From contig NZ_CP114909.1 in the NCBI RefSeq assembly GCF_027497355.1, positions 1,798,001-1,862,000 of the forward strand: a DNA stretch of 64,000 bases. Reading direction: 5' to 3'. Every line of letters begins with the position of its first letter. Position 1 is the first letter of the stretch. A model generated the notes under the pieces. That model saw only the letters and a list, made by a program, of their open reading frames with translations, did not search any database and was not told the origin of the DNA. Positions 55,400-63,759 of the stretch are shown here, one piece after another. This DNA is from Micromonospora sp. WMMA1947. GTDB lineage: Bacteria > Actinomycetota > Actinomycetes > Mycobacteriales > Micromonosporaceae. The position numbers were made by a program, and so were the translations under genes.

Positions 55400-55537
55400 A
55401 TGAGCATGATCGAGCGAATCCGCACCCGCCGCGACGCCAACCGCCGCGCCCGCGCCATCGAGCACGCGCTGCGTTCCGCGAACTCGCCCGCGGTCCGCGA
55501 GGAGCTTCTCGCCATCGCCCAGCGTCACATGAGCTGA
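55400..55537 (+). CDS. 45-residue basic protein, separated from its upstream region by the IS
   Basis: Encodes 45 residues beginning MSMIERIRTRRDANRRARAI and ending AIAQRHMS, after the strong site AGGAGGAG about ten bases upstream. It is rich in Arg and Ala and is probably helical. The good ribosome-binding site, a clean terminator 30 bases after the stop and codon pattern all support a real gene. Similar short Arg-rich ORFs occur in actinobacteria. The IS ends 55 bases before its start, between gene and presumed promoter. Confidence 0.65.
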   Translation: MSMIERIRTRRDANRRARAIEHALRSANSPAVREELLAIAQRHMS

Positions 55538-55566
55538 CGTCACAGACCTTTCTCACCTCCTCCAGT

Positions 55567-55600
55567 CCGAAGACCCGCCCGACACCGGGCGGGTCTTCGG
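55567..55600 (+). terminator. terminator after the 45-residue gene
   Basis: Perfect 14-base arms CCGAAGACCCGCCC / GGGCGGGTCTTCGG with a six-base loop. The rest of the gap, to 55884, contains promoter space for the next gene and no recognisable feature. Confidence 0.9.
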
Positions 55601-55884
55601 CGTATCGGCATCGGTCGGCACCGGGATTCCACCTCGCTCCACCGCCCGGTACGGTTGGCACGGTCGCCAACCGGTTGGTTCCGGGCCGACGCGGGCAAGT
55701 GAAACCCATCGACGTCGTCCGGTGACTGACGGTGACGGCTGATGCTCCCCCGGGCGGCTCCGGGCGACCACCGGATACGGTGCGGGGAGCCCGCACGGCC
55801 GGTACCCGCCGGCGACGCCGGTAGCCATGCCGACGGTTCCCCGACCGGCATCGGCGGCCGACCTGTGATGGAGGAGGCGCACCC

Positions 55885-58716
55885 ATGACGTCCGAGGCTC
55901 CGCACCGCCCCGGCCAGGAGCCGGGCGAGGTGTCGCCGGGCACCGGCGGACCGGTGCCGTACGGCGATCAGCCGGCGCAGCAGGACAACGGGTACAACGG
56001 CGCACCCGACCTCGGCTGGGCACCGCCCCCGCCGGCCGGTCGGCCCGCGCAGCCGGCCCCGGCCTGGGCCGCGAACGACGACCAGCCACCCGCGTGGGCC
56101 CCGCCCGCCGGGCAGCCGGTGACCGGGCGGGCGACCGCCCAGGTCCCGCAGCCCGCCTGGGGCGGCAACGACCAGGGCAACCCCGCCTGGTCCGGTTCCG
56201 GTGGCCCGGCCTGGGGCAACCAGGAGCAGTCCGGCCCGGACCGCGGCGCCGAGCAGGCACCGCCCGCCTGGGCCGCCACGCCGCCGGGCAGCCCGGCCGA
56301 GCCGTCGCAGGCCCCCTGGGCCGCCGCCGAGCAGAACCGTCCCGGATGGAACGCCGGCGAGCAGCAGCAGGGCTGGTCGCCGTCCGGTGACCCGGCCGCC
56401 CGCGGCACCGGCTACGTGCCCGCCCCGGCCACCGTGCCGAACGAGACCTGGGTCACGCCCGCCCCCGCGGACGACCCGCATCGCTCCGGCGGCTTCGCGC
56501 CCACCGCCGGGCAGCACGAGGACGCCTCCGGTCGCGCCGGTGGCTGGGCCGCCGCGCAGCAGCAGCAGGACGACCCGAACCGCTCCGGCGGCTGGAACCC
56601 GCGCGACGAGCAGCCCGCCGCGTCCGACGACCCGAACCGCTCGGGCGGCTGGAACCCGCGAGAGAGCCAGCCGGCCTGGGCGCCGGGTCAGCAGACCGGC
56701 GCCACCTGGCCGCCGGCCGACCCGCCCGCCCGGGCCGCCGCAGCGGTCTCGGTACCCGGTGCCGCCCGGCCGGACCACGCCTGGTCCACTCCGGAGCAGT
56801 CCGATCAGGACAACCGCCCGGCCGAGGACAGCGGCGGCTGGCGCGCGACCGGTGGGCCGCAGCACGACGAGGGACAGCGTTCCGGCGGCTGGCCCGCCCC
56901 GCAGGGCGAGAACCGGTCCGGCGGCTGGGACGAGCCGGCCCGCGCCGAGGACCCGGACCGCTCGGGCGGCTGGGCTGCCGGGCGCGCCGCGAACCCGGCC
57001 GAGGCGGCGCAGCCGGGTGGCTGGGAGCCGAACCGGCAGTCCGGCGACTGGGGTGACGGCGCCGCCGTACCGCAGCAGCGTGACTCCGGCGAGCAGGCCG
57101 GCGCCTGGAGCGGCGCGGCCGCCGTACCGCAGCAGCACGAGCCCGCGCGGCCGGCGGACGAGCCGGCGCAGCCCGCCTGGGGCGCCGCCGCGCCGGCCGA
57201 GGCGTCGGCCCGCGCCAGCGTGTCCGTGCCGTCGACCGACGCACCCGCCGGCTGGGGCGGCAACCAGGACGAGCGTCCGGCCGCACCGTCGCCCGAGCCG
57301 TGGCCGCAGGCCGAGGCGTGGGGCCGGTCCGAGGACTCCGCCCCGGCCTACCAGCCCGCCCCCGCGCCGGGCATCTCCCCCGGCAACGCGGTGCCGCTGC
57401 CGGCGCAGCAGCAGCGGGTGCCGGGCGCCGCGCTGGCCGCGTCGTCGCCCACCGACCACCCGGGCAACGAACCCCAGGGGTACGAGCCGGAGCGCGGCGA
57501 CGGTGGCTGGAACGCGTCCCGCCCCGAGGAGCCGCAGTCGCCCGCCGTTCCCGCACCGCGTACCTCCCCGGAGGGCGGCCCGGTTTCGGCGAGCGCGTCG
57601 GTGCCGGTGGCCAGCCGGGTCACCCCGCCGTCCGACCAGCCGCTGCCGACCGGCGGCCCCACGCCGCAGCCCCGGGTGTACGGCCGTCCCGCCCGCCCGG
57701 AGCCCGAGGACGCCCCCGAGCCGGACGAGCCCGGGTTCCCCGGCCAGGACGGGCCGCACGGCAACGGCTTCCCCGGCCCCGGCCCGCAGTCGCGGTCCGA
57801 GGACGCCGACGGCCCGCAGGGGTACGCCGGCGCGCCCTCCTCGCCCGCCGCGCCGCCGTCGTTCCCGGTCGGTATGCCGTCCTTCGCGGACGCGCCCGGC
57901 AACACCCGTCCCGCCAACGGCGTGCACCCGGGCGGCGAGCAGCCCGGCACGGGTCGCGACCCGTTCGGTGGCCCGCAGAGCCCGTACGGCAACCCCGGCG
58001 GCCAGGACCCGTTCGGCGGTCCCGGCGGTCGGCCGGAACCGTTCGGCCCCGGCGGTCAGCAGGAGTCGTTCGGCGGCCCCGGCGGTCAGCCCGACCCGTT
58101 CGGCGGTCCCGGCGGTCAGCCCGACCCGTTCGGCGGTCCGGGTGGGCAGCAGGCGGCGTTCGGCAGCCCGGCCGGGCGGCCCGAGCCGTTCGGCGAGCCG
58201 GACCGGTTCGGCCCGCCCGCCGGAGGACGCGCCTCGGTGGCGGTGCCCGGCCAGGGCCCGGCCGGTGGCGGCAACGCCTTCCCGCCGCCTCAGCAGGCCC
58301 CGCCGGCCTGGTCGCAGGACGGGCCCGGCACCGAGCCGGAGCAGGGCCGCTTCGACGCGTTCAAGCCGGATGCCACCGAGTCGCAGACCGAGGCGCCCCC
58401 GCCGAAGGTGCGCAACGGCCGGGTGCTCGCCGCCGTGCTGATCGCCGCGGTGCTCATCCTCGCCGTACCGCTCGGCCTGCTGACGCTGCTCGGCAAGGTC
58501 GGCGACAAGTCGGACGGCTTCGACCCGGCGGTCGGCTCCTGCGTGAAGCAGTCCGGCACGAGCGCCGTGGCCGCCGACTGCGGCGAGCCGGGCGCGTTCA
58601 GCGTGGTGTCGAAGGTGGACAACAAGGACAAGTGCGCCGACCTGTCGCAGCCCTCGGTCTCGGTCGAGGGCGGCGGGACCACCCGGGTGCTCTGCCTGAA
58701 GCCCGCCGGCCAGTAA
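55885..58716 (+). CDS. very long Pro/Gly/Trp-rich protein with C-terminal membrane helix and Cys domain
   Basis: The protein has 943 residues, with GGAGGAGG before the ATG. Residues 1 to about 840 are disordered and made of repeats: PAW units (QPAWGGND-type) near the start, (D)PxRSGGW units between about 190 and 380, and FGGPGG(Q) units at about 700-770. A short motif with ASVxVP recurs four times. A membrane helix (about 847-868, VLAAVLIAAVLILAVPLGLL) is followed by about 75 outside residues with four cysteines in pairs, resembling the LppU/SCO3897-type C-terminal domain. So the long part should be cytoplasmic. Function unknown. Confidence 0.8.
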   Translation: MTSEAPHRPGQEPGEVSPGTGGPVPYGDQPAQQDNGYNGAPDLGWAPPPPAGRPAQPAPAWAANDDQPPAWAPPAGQPVTGRATAQVPQPAWGGNDQGNPAWSGSGGPAWGNQEQSGPDRGAEQAPPAWAATPPGSPAEPSQAPWAAAEQNRPGWNAGEQQQGWSPSGDPAARGTGYVPAPATVPNETWVTPAPADDPHRSGGFAPTAGQHEDASGRAGGWAAAQQQQDDPNRSGGWNPRDEQPAASDDPNRSGGWNPRESQPAWAPGQQTGATWPPADPPARAAAAVSVPGAARPDHAWSTPEQSDQDNRPAEDSGGWRATGGPQHDEGQRSGGWPAPQGENRSGGWDEPARAEDPDRSGGWAAGRAANPAEAAQPGGWEPNRQSGDWGDGAAVPQQRDSGEQAGAWSGAAAVPQQHEPARPADEPAQPAWGAAAPAEASARASVSVPSTDAPAGWGGNQDERPAAPSPEPWPQAEAWGRSEDSAPAYQPAPAPGISPGNAVPLPAQQQRVPGAALAASSPTDHPGNEPQGYEPERGDGGWNASRPEEPQSPAVPAPRTSPEGGPVSASASVPVASRVTPPSDQPLPTGGPTPQPRVYGRPARPEPEDAPEPDEPGFPGQDGPHGNGFPGPGPQSRSEDADGPQGYAGAPSSPAAPPSFPVGMPSFADAPGNTRPANGVHPGGEQPGTGRDPFGGPQSPYGNPGGQDPFGGPGGRPEPFGPGGQQESFGGPGGQPDPFGGPGGQPDPFGGPGGQQAAFGSPAGRPEPFGEPDRFGPPAGGRASVAVPGQGPAGGGNAFPPPQQAPPAWSQDGPGTEPEQGRFDAFKPDATESQTEAPPPKVRNGRVLAAVLIAAVLILAVPLGLLTLLGKVGDKSDGFDPAVGSCVKQSGTSAVAADCGEPGAFSVVSKVDNKDKCADLSQPSVSVEGGGTTRVLCLKPAGQ

Positions 58717-58835
58717 CCACACGTACGCGGAGCGCCCATCCCTCGCCGGGGTGGGCGCTCTGCGCCGTTCCGGTGTGCGTCTGTTCACCCCGGGATCGCC
58801 GGGAGCCCGCCCGGCCGGTGCGGCACGATGGGGGC

Positions 58836-60668
58836 ATGAGCGCACGCGTACGGGCACCGGAACTGCGGGGTCGGGCCTGGCTGAACACCGGCGGCAAGGC
58901 CGTCACACTGGCCGACCTGCGCGGCAAGATCGTCCTGCTCGACTTCTGGACGTTCTGCTGCATCAACTGCCTGCACGTGCTGGACGAGTTGCGTCCGCTC
59001 GAGGAGAAGTACGGCGACGTCCTGGTCGTGATCGGGGTGCACTCGCCGAAGTTCGAGCACGAGAAGGACCCGGCGGCGCTGGCCGCGGCCGTCGAGCGGT
59101 ACGGCGTGCACCACCCGGTGCTCGACGACGCCGAGATGGACATGTGGCAGCAGTACGCGGCCAAGGCGTGGCCGACGCTCGCCGTGGTCGACCCCGAGGG
59201 GTACGTGGTCGCCACCATGGCCGGCGAGGGGCACGCCGAAGGACTGGCCCGCCTCATCGACGACCTGATCGACACCCACGAGGCGAAGGGCACGCTGCAC
59301 CGGGGCGAAGGCCCGTACGTGCCGCCCGCCGAGCCGGACACGGTGCTGCGGTTCCCCGGCAAGGCGCTGCCGCTGGACGGTGGAAACCTGCTGGTCAGCG
59401 ACTCGGCCCGGCACTCACTGGTCGAGCTGGCCGCCGACGGCGAGACGGTGGTCCGCCGCATCGGCGCCGGTTCCCGGGGGCGTACGGACGGCCCGGCCTC
59501 CGCCGCCACGTTCGCCGAGCCGCAGGGGCTCTGCCTGCTGCCGCCGCACGTGGCCGAGGTCGCCGGTTACGACGTGGTGGTCGCGGACACGGTCAACCAC
59601 CTGCTGCGCGGCGTACGGCTGTCCTCCGGCGAGGTGGTCACCGTGGCCGGTACCGGACGGCAGTGGCGCTCGACAGTCGACGACCACGCGCACGACGCCC
59701 GCGCGGTCGACCTGTCCTCCCCTTGGGACGTGGCCTGGTACGACGACCGGGTGATCGTCGCGATGGCCGGCATCCACCAGCTCTGGTGGTTCGACCCGAT
59801 CAAGCGGACCGCCGGCATGTACGCCGGGACCACTGTCGAGGCGCTGCGCGACGGCCCGCTGCCGGACGTGTGGATGGCCCAGCCGTCCGGGTTGTCGGTC
59901 TCGGCCGACGGCGCCCGCCTGTGGGTGGCCGACAGCGAGACCAGCGCGATCCGGTGGGTCTCCGGCGGCGAGATGCACACCGCTGTCGGTCAGGGCCTGT
60001 TCGACTTCGGGCACGTCGACGGCCCGGCCGACCAGGCGTTGCTCCAGCATCCGCTGGGCGTATGCGCGTTGCCCGACGGCTCGGTGCTGATCGCCGACAC
60101 GTACAACGGGGCGGTGCGCCGCTTCGACCCGGAGACCGGCCAGGTGGGCACCGTGGCGGACGGGCTGGCCGAGCCGAGCGACCTGGTGCTCACCGGGGAG
60201 GGCGAGGTGCTGGTGGTCGAGTCGGCCGCGCACCGGCTGACCCGGCTGGCCCCGGGTGCGCTGACGTCGGCCGGCGCGAACACGGTGGACGGCCCCCGGC
60301 ACCGGCTGGAACGCAAACCCACCGACGTGGCGGCCGGTGAACTGGCCCTGGACGTGATCTTCACGCCGGCGTCGGGGCAGAAGCTCGACGAGACGTACGG
60401 GCCCTCAACCCGGCTGGTGGTCTCGGCGTCCCCGCCGGAGCTGCTGGTCGAGGGCGCGGGCACGACCACCGAGCTGTCCCGCAGGCTGGTGGTCAGCGGC
60501 GACGTGGCGCAGGGGGTACTCCAGGTGACCGCCCAAGCGGCGACCTGCGACGCCGACGTCGAGCACGCGGCCTGCCACCTGACGCGGCAGGACTGGGGCG
60601 TACCGGTGCGGGTGGTCACCGGCGGCGCGACTCGCGTACCGCTGGTCCTGCGGGGGATGGACGCCTGA
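58836..60668 (+). CDS. thioredoxin-like plus NHL-repeat protein (NHLRC2-like)
   Basis: The protein has 610 residues. The N-terminal thioredoxin-like domain (1-150) has the active site FWTFCCINCLHVLDEL, where the usual CxxC appears as CCINC. It is followed by an NHL/six-bladed propeller (about 175-480) with repeated motifs such as LLVSDSARHSLVEL, VVVADTVNHLLRGV and VLIADTYNGAVRRFD, and a C-terminal beta domain. There is no signal peptide, so cytoplasmic redox use is likely. The substrate is unknown; related proteins exist from bacteria to animals. Confidence 0.9.
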   Translation: MSARVRAPELRGRAWLNTGGKAVTLADLRGKIVLLDFWTFCCINCLHVLDELRPLEEKYGDVLVVIGVHSPKFEHEKDPAALAAAVERYGVHHPVLDDAEMDMWQQYAAKAWPTLAVVDPEGYVVATMAGEGHAEGLARLIDDLIDTHEAKGTLHRGEGPYVPPAEPDTVLRFPGKALPLDGGNLLVSDSARHSLVELAADGETVVRRIGAGSRGRTDGPASAATFAEPQGLCLLPPHVAEVAGYDVVVADTVNHLLRGVRLSSGEVVTVAGTGRQWRSTVDDHAHDARAVDLSSPWDVAWYDDRVIVAMAGIHQLWWFDPIKRTAGMYAGTTVEALRDGPLPDVWMAQPSGLSVSADGARLWVADSETSAIRWVSGGEMHTAVGQGLFDFGHVDGPADQALLQHPLGVCALPDGSVLIADTYNGAVRRFDPETGQVGTVADGLAEPSDLVLTGEGEVLVVESAAHRLTRLAPGALTSAGANTVDGPRHRLERKPTDVAAGELALDVIFTPASGQKLDETYGPSTRLVVSASPPELLVEGAGTTTELSRRLVVSGDVAQGVLQVTAQAATCDADVEHAACHLTRQDWGVPVRVVTGGATRVPLVLRGMDA

Positions 60669-60670
60669 CC

Positions 60671-60728
60671 GGAGGTGTTAAGAAGGGCCCCTTCCTCTAC
60701 CGGAGGCGTTAAGAAGGGGCCCTTCCTT
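60671..60728. repeat. GGGCCC dispersed element, copy 3 (reverse orientation)
   Basis: Read on the minus strand it starts AAGGAAGGGCCCCTTCTTAA directly after the pxpA stop TGA, followed by CGCCTCCGGTAGAG and a second GAAGGGCCCCTTCTTAACA block. It is the same family as at 11585 and 31617. It lies between convergent genes. Confidence 0.87.
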
Positions 60729-61478
60729 TCACGCGAACGGAGTGAGCGTCACCCCCGCGTCGACAAGCGCGGCCCGCACCAGCTCCGCGCACCGCACCGC
60801 ACCGGGCGTGTCGCCGTGCAGGCAGATCGACTCGACCGGGGCGGGGATCACCGTCCCGTCGACGGCGACCAGCGTCCGCTCGACGGCCATCCGTACCGCC
60901 CGGACGGCCACCTGCTCCGGGTCGGTCACGAGCGCGTCGGGTGAGCTGCGCGGCACGAGCGTGCCGTTGGGGAGGTAGTTGCGGTCGGCGAACCCCTCGG
61001 CCACCACCCGCAGTCCGGCGCCCGCGGCGAGCTGGGCCAGCACGGTGCCGGGCTGGCAGAGCACCGGCAGCTCGTGGTCGTATCCGCTGATCGCCGCCAC
61101 CAGCGCGGCGGCCTGACCCTCGTCGTGGGCCGCCGCGTGGTAGAGCGCCCCGTGCGGCTTGAGGTAGCGGACCCGGGTGCGGTACAGGCGGCAGAAGGCG
61201 TCGAGCGCCCCGAGCTGGTAGATGGTCTCGTCGCGCAGCTCGGCGAAGTCGTACGCGATGTGCCGCCGGCCGAAGCCGGCGAGGTCCCGGTAGCCGACCT
61301 GCGCGCCCACCGCGACGCCGCGTTCGGCGGCACCGGCGCAGACGCGGTGCATGGTGGCCGCGTCGCCGGCGTGGAAACCGCAGGCGACGTTCGCGGAGCT
61401 GATCAGGTCGAGCAGTGCGTGGTCGTCGCCGAGCCGCCAGCTTCCGAATCCCTCGCCGAGGTCAGCGTTGAGGTCCAT
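60729..61478 (-). CDS. pxpA: 5-oxoprolinase subunit A (LamB/YcsF family)
   Basis: The protein has 249 residues. The start MDLNADLGEGFGSWRLGDD and motifs NVACGFHAGDAATM and YLKPHGALYH with the metal-binding His/Asp residues define the YcsF family. PxpA works with PxpB and PxpC in ATP-dependent hydrolysis of 5-oxoproline, a by-product of glutamine or glutamate cyclisation, to glutamate. It is last in the pxpB-pxpC-pxpA operon; its ATG lies 17 bases before the pxpC stop. Confidence 0.95.
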   Translation of the reverse strand: MDLNADLGEGFGSWRLGDDHALLDLISSANVACGFHAGDAATMHRVCAGAAERGVAVGAQVGYRDLAGFGRRHIAYDFAELRDETIYQLGALDAFCRLYRTRVRYLKPHGALYHAAAHDEGQAAALVAAISGYDHELPVLCQPGTVLAQLAAGAGLRVVAEGFADRNYLPNGTLVPRSSPDALVTDPEQVAVRAVRMAVERTLVAVDGTVIPAPVESICLHGDTPGAVRCAELVRAALVDAGVTLTPFA

Positions 61479-62325
61479 GGAACGTCACCGTAGTGCCTGG
61501 CCGGGCCTGGGCGAGCGCTGTCACGTCGTCCACCACTCCGATGACCGGGTACCCGCCGGTGGTGGGGTGGTCGGCCAGGAAGACCAGCGGTTGACCCGAC
61601 GGCGGCACCTGCACCGCGCCGAGCACCAGACCCTCGCTCGGGAGTTCGCCGGCCACCGCGCGGGTCAGCGCCGCGCCGGCCAGCCGCGCGCCGACCCGGT
61701 TGCTGTCCGGGCTCACCGTGTACGCGTCGCGGCACAGCAGGTCCAGCGCCTCGGGCGTGAACCAGTCCTGCCGGGGGCCGGGACGCACGCTCAGCCGTAG
61801 CTCGTCCGGGACCGGCCCGGTGACGGGGACGTCGACGGGTGCGGGTGGGCCGGCCGGGGTGCCGAGCGGCAGCCGGTCCCCGTCGCGCAGCGGCGGCGGT
61901 CCGAGGCCGGAGAGTGTGTCGGTGGCGCGGCTGCCGAGCACCGGTTCGACGGCGATCCCGCCGCTGACCGCGAGCCAGGTCCGTACTCCGGCGTGGGCCG
62001 GTCCGACGCGCAGCACCGCGCCCGCCGGGAGCGAGAGCGGCCGTCCCACGTCGCCCGGCCGGATGTCCCCGGTCCGCCACTCGACGACCACGTCGGCCGG
62101 GGCGCCGATGAGCGCGACGGCGACGGCCCGGGTGAACCGCAGGGCACAGCCGGTCATGGTGATCTCCAGCCCGGCGGCGTGCTCGTCGTTGCCGACGAGC
62201 CGGTTGGCCAGGCGCAGGGCGGCCGGGTCGAGGGCTCCGGAGCGGGGTACGCCGAGGTGCGCCCACCCGGACCGGCCCTGGTCCTGAACGGTGGTGAGCG
62301 CCCCGGCCCGCAGCACCTCGATCAC
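61462..62325 (-). CDS. pxpC: 5-oxoprolinase subunit C (biotin-dependent-carboxyltransferase-like)
   Basis: The protein has 287 residues from GTG 62325 overlapping the pxpB stop (GTGA). KipA/AHS2-type motifs are ALTTVQDQGRSGWAHLGVP, GALDPAALRLANRLVGND, and the C-terminal FLADHPTTGGYPVIGVV. It forms a complex with PxpB. Both ends overlap partner genes, so the three subunits are co-translated. Confidence 0.95.
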   Translation of the reverse strand: MIEVLRAGALTTVQDQGRSGWAHLGVPRSGALDPAALRLANRLVGNDEHAAGLEITMTGCALRFTRAVAVALIGAPADVVVEWRTGDIRPGDVGRPLSLPAGAVLRVGPAHAGVRTWLAVSGGIAVEPVLGSRATDTLSGLGPPPLRDGDRLPLGTPAGPPAPVDVPVTGPVPDELRLSVRPGPRQDWFTPEALDLLCRDAYTVSPDSNRVGARLAGAALTRAVAGELPSEGLVLGAVQVPPSGQPLVFLADHPTTGGYPVIGVVDDVTALAQARPGTTVTFHGPQR

Positions 62326-62936
62326 GACGCGTCGACCAGCCGGACGCGGGTGCCGGGGGTGAGCCGGGCCGGCGGGTCGGCGTGCACGTCGAACAGCGGC
62401 AGGTCGGTGCGGCCGACGAGCAGCCAGCCACCGGGTGACGCGGCGGGGTAGATGCCCGCGTACGGGCCGGCGAGCGCGACCGAGCCGGCCGGCACCCGGG
62501 TACGCGGCGTGGCGAGCCGGGGGACGGCGAGCTCGGGCGGCAGCCCGGTCAGGTACGCGAACCCGGGCGCGAAGCCGCAGAACGCGACCCGGAACTCGGT
62601 GCGCCGCAGCCGGTCGACGACGGCGGGCACGTCGGTGTCCCAGTGGCCGGCGACGCGCGGCAGGTCCTCCCCGTCGTACACGACTGGGACCCGGACCTCG
62701 GCGGTGGCCGGGCCGGAGACGGCGGTGCGGGGCCGCCAGCCGGCGATCCGCGCGGCGGCCGTCTCCGGGTCCGGTACGCCGTCGAGCAGCACGGTGACCG
62801 CGCCCGGGACGATCTCGGTGGCGGTCAGTTCGCCTGCCTCGCGCCGGTGCCACAGTTCGGCCCGCCACGCCTGCGCCTGCTCCGCGTCGTCGCAGTCGAG
62901 GAGAAGGGCGTACGCCCCGACCGGCCGGATCCGCAT
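62322..62936 (-). CDS. pxpB: 5-oxoprolinase subunit B (KipI/AHS1 family)
   Basis: The protein has 204 residues from ATG 62936, preceded by GGGAGG. The AHS1 core shows FCGFAPGFAYLTGLP, RVPAGSVALAGPYAGIYP and SPGGWLLVGRTD. It is the first gene of the operon; the promoter lies in the 75-base gap to the divergent trhA-like gene. The longer upstream frame has no similarity and is not used. Confidence 0.95.
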   Translation of the reverse strand: MRIRPVGAYALLLDCDDAEQAQAWRAELWHRREAGELTATEIVPGAVTVLLDGVPDPETAAARIAGWRPRTAVSGPATAEVRVPVVYDGEDLPRVAGHWDTDVPAVVDRLRRTEFRVAFCGFAPGFAYLTGLPPELAVPRLATPRTRVPAGSVALAGPYAGIYPAASPGGWLLVGRTDLPLFDVHADPPARLTPGTRVRLVDAS

Positions 62937-63011
62937 CCGGTCATCCTCCCGCCGGGTGAGGTGACGGTCCACACTACTTGCAAGTAACCTACGCTGTCGT
63001 AACCTAATGAC

Positions 63012-63689
63012 GTGACGACCTCCGCACCGTTCCGGCTCCGGCCGGCCGACATCGGGAAGCCGCGTATGCGCGGCTGGCTGCACGCGTACGCGTTCTTCGC
63101 CGCTCTCGTCTGCGGCATCGTGCTCTGTTCGATCGCCGCCGGTCGTCCCGGCTGGGCACCGCTGGTGAGCTGCCTGATCTACAGCTTCACGGTGTGCGGG
63201 CTGTTCGGCACCAGCGCGCTCTACCACCGGCGGGTCTGGTCCGAACGCGGCTATCAGATCATGCGCCGGATGGACCACTCGATGATCTTCGTGTTCATCG
63301 CCGGGACCTACACACCGTTCTGCGCGCTGCTGCTGGACACCCGGCAGGCCACGATCATGCTGAGCCTGGTCTGGGGCGGCGCGATCGCGGGCGTGGCGGT
63401 CAAGCTGATCTGGCCGCACGCGCCGCGCTGGGTCTCCGCCCCGCTCTATCTGGCGCTCGGCTGGGTCGCGGTGGCCATGCTGCCGCAGATCCTGCACGCA
63501 GGTGGCGTGACCGCGCTGGTGCTGCTGAGCGTGGGCGGCGCGATCTACAGCGTGGGCGCGGTGTTCTACGCGCTGCGCCGGCCGAACCCGTGGCCCACCG
63601 TCTTCGGGCACCACGAGTTCTTCCACGCCTGCACGCTCGTCGCGGCGATCTGCCACCACATCGCGATCTACTTCGCGTTGTTCGCCTGA
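63012..63689 (+). CDS. trhA: hemolysin III / PAQR-family membrane protein (TrhA-like)
   Basis: The protein has 225 residues from GTG 63012, with seven membrane helices. The PAQR signature residues are visible: FGTSALYHR, MDHSMIFVFIAGTYTPFC, and HHEFFHACTLVAAICHHIA with the three zinc-binding histidines. In bacteria TrhA acts in membrane energy or lipid homeostasis; hemolysis is a historical name. No clear ribosome-binding site precedes the GTG, so leaderless expression is possible. Confidence 0.92.
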   Translation: MTTSAPFRLRPADIGKPRMRGWLHAYAFFAALVCGIVLCSIAAGRPGWAPLVSCLIYSFTVCGLFGTSALYHRRVWSERGYQIMRRMDHSMIFVFIAGTYTPFCALLLDTRQATIMLSLVWGGAIAGVAVKLIWPHAPRWVSAPLYLALGWVAVAMLPQILHAGGVTALVLLSVGGAIYSVGAVFYALRRPNPWPTVFGHHEFFHACTLVAAICHHIAIYFALFA

Positions 63690-63718
63690 GCCGAGCCGGA
63701 CCGGCCCCGGACATGCGC

Positions 63719-63746
63719 GAGGGCCCCGCACCGTTGCGGGGCCCTC
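63719..63746. terminator. bidirectional terminator
   Basis: Perfect arms GAGGGCCCCGCA / TGCGGGGCCCTC with a four-base loop between the convergent trhA-like and DUF6458 genes. Confidence 0.87.
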
Positions 63747-63759
63747 GGGTTCTGGGGGG

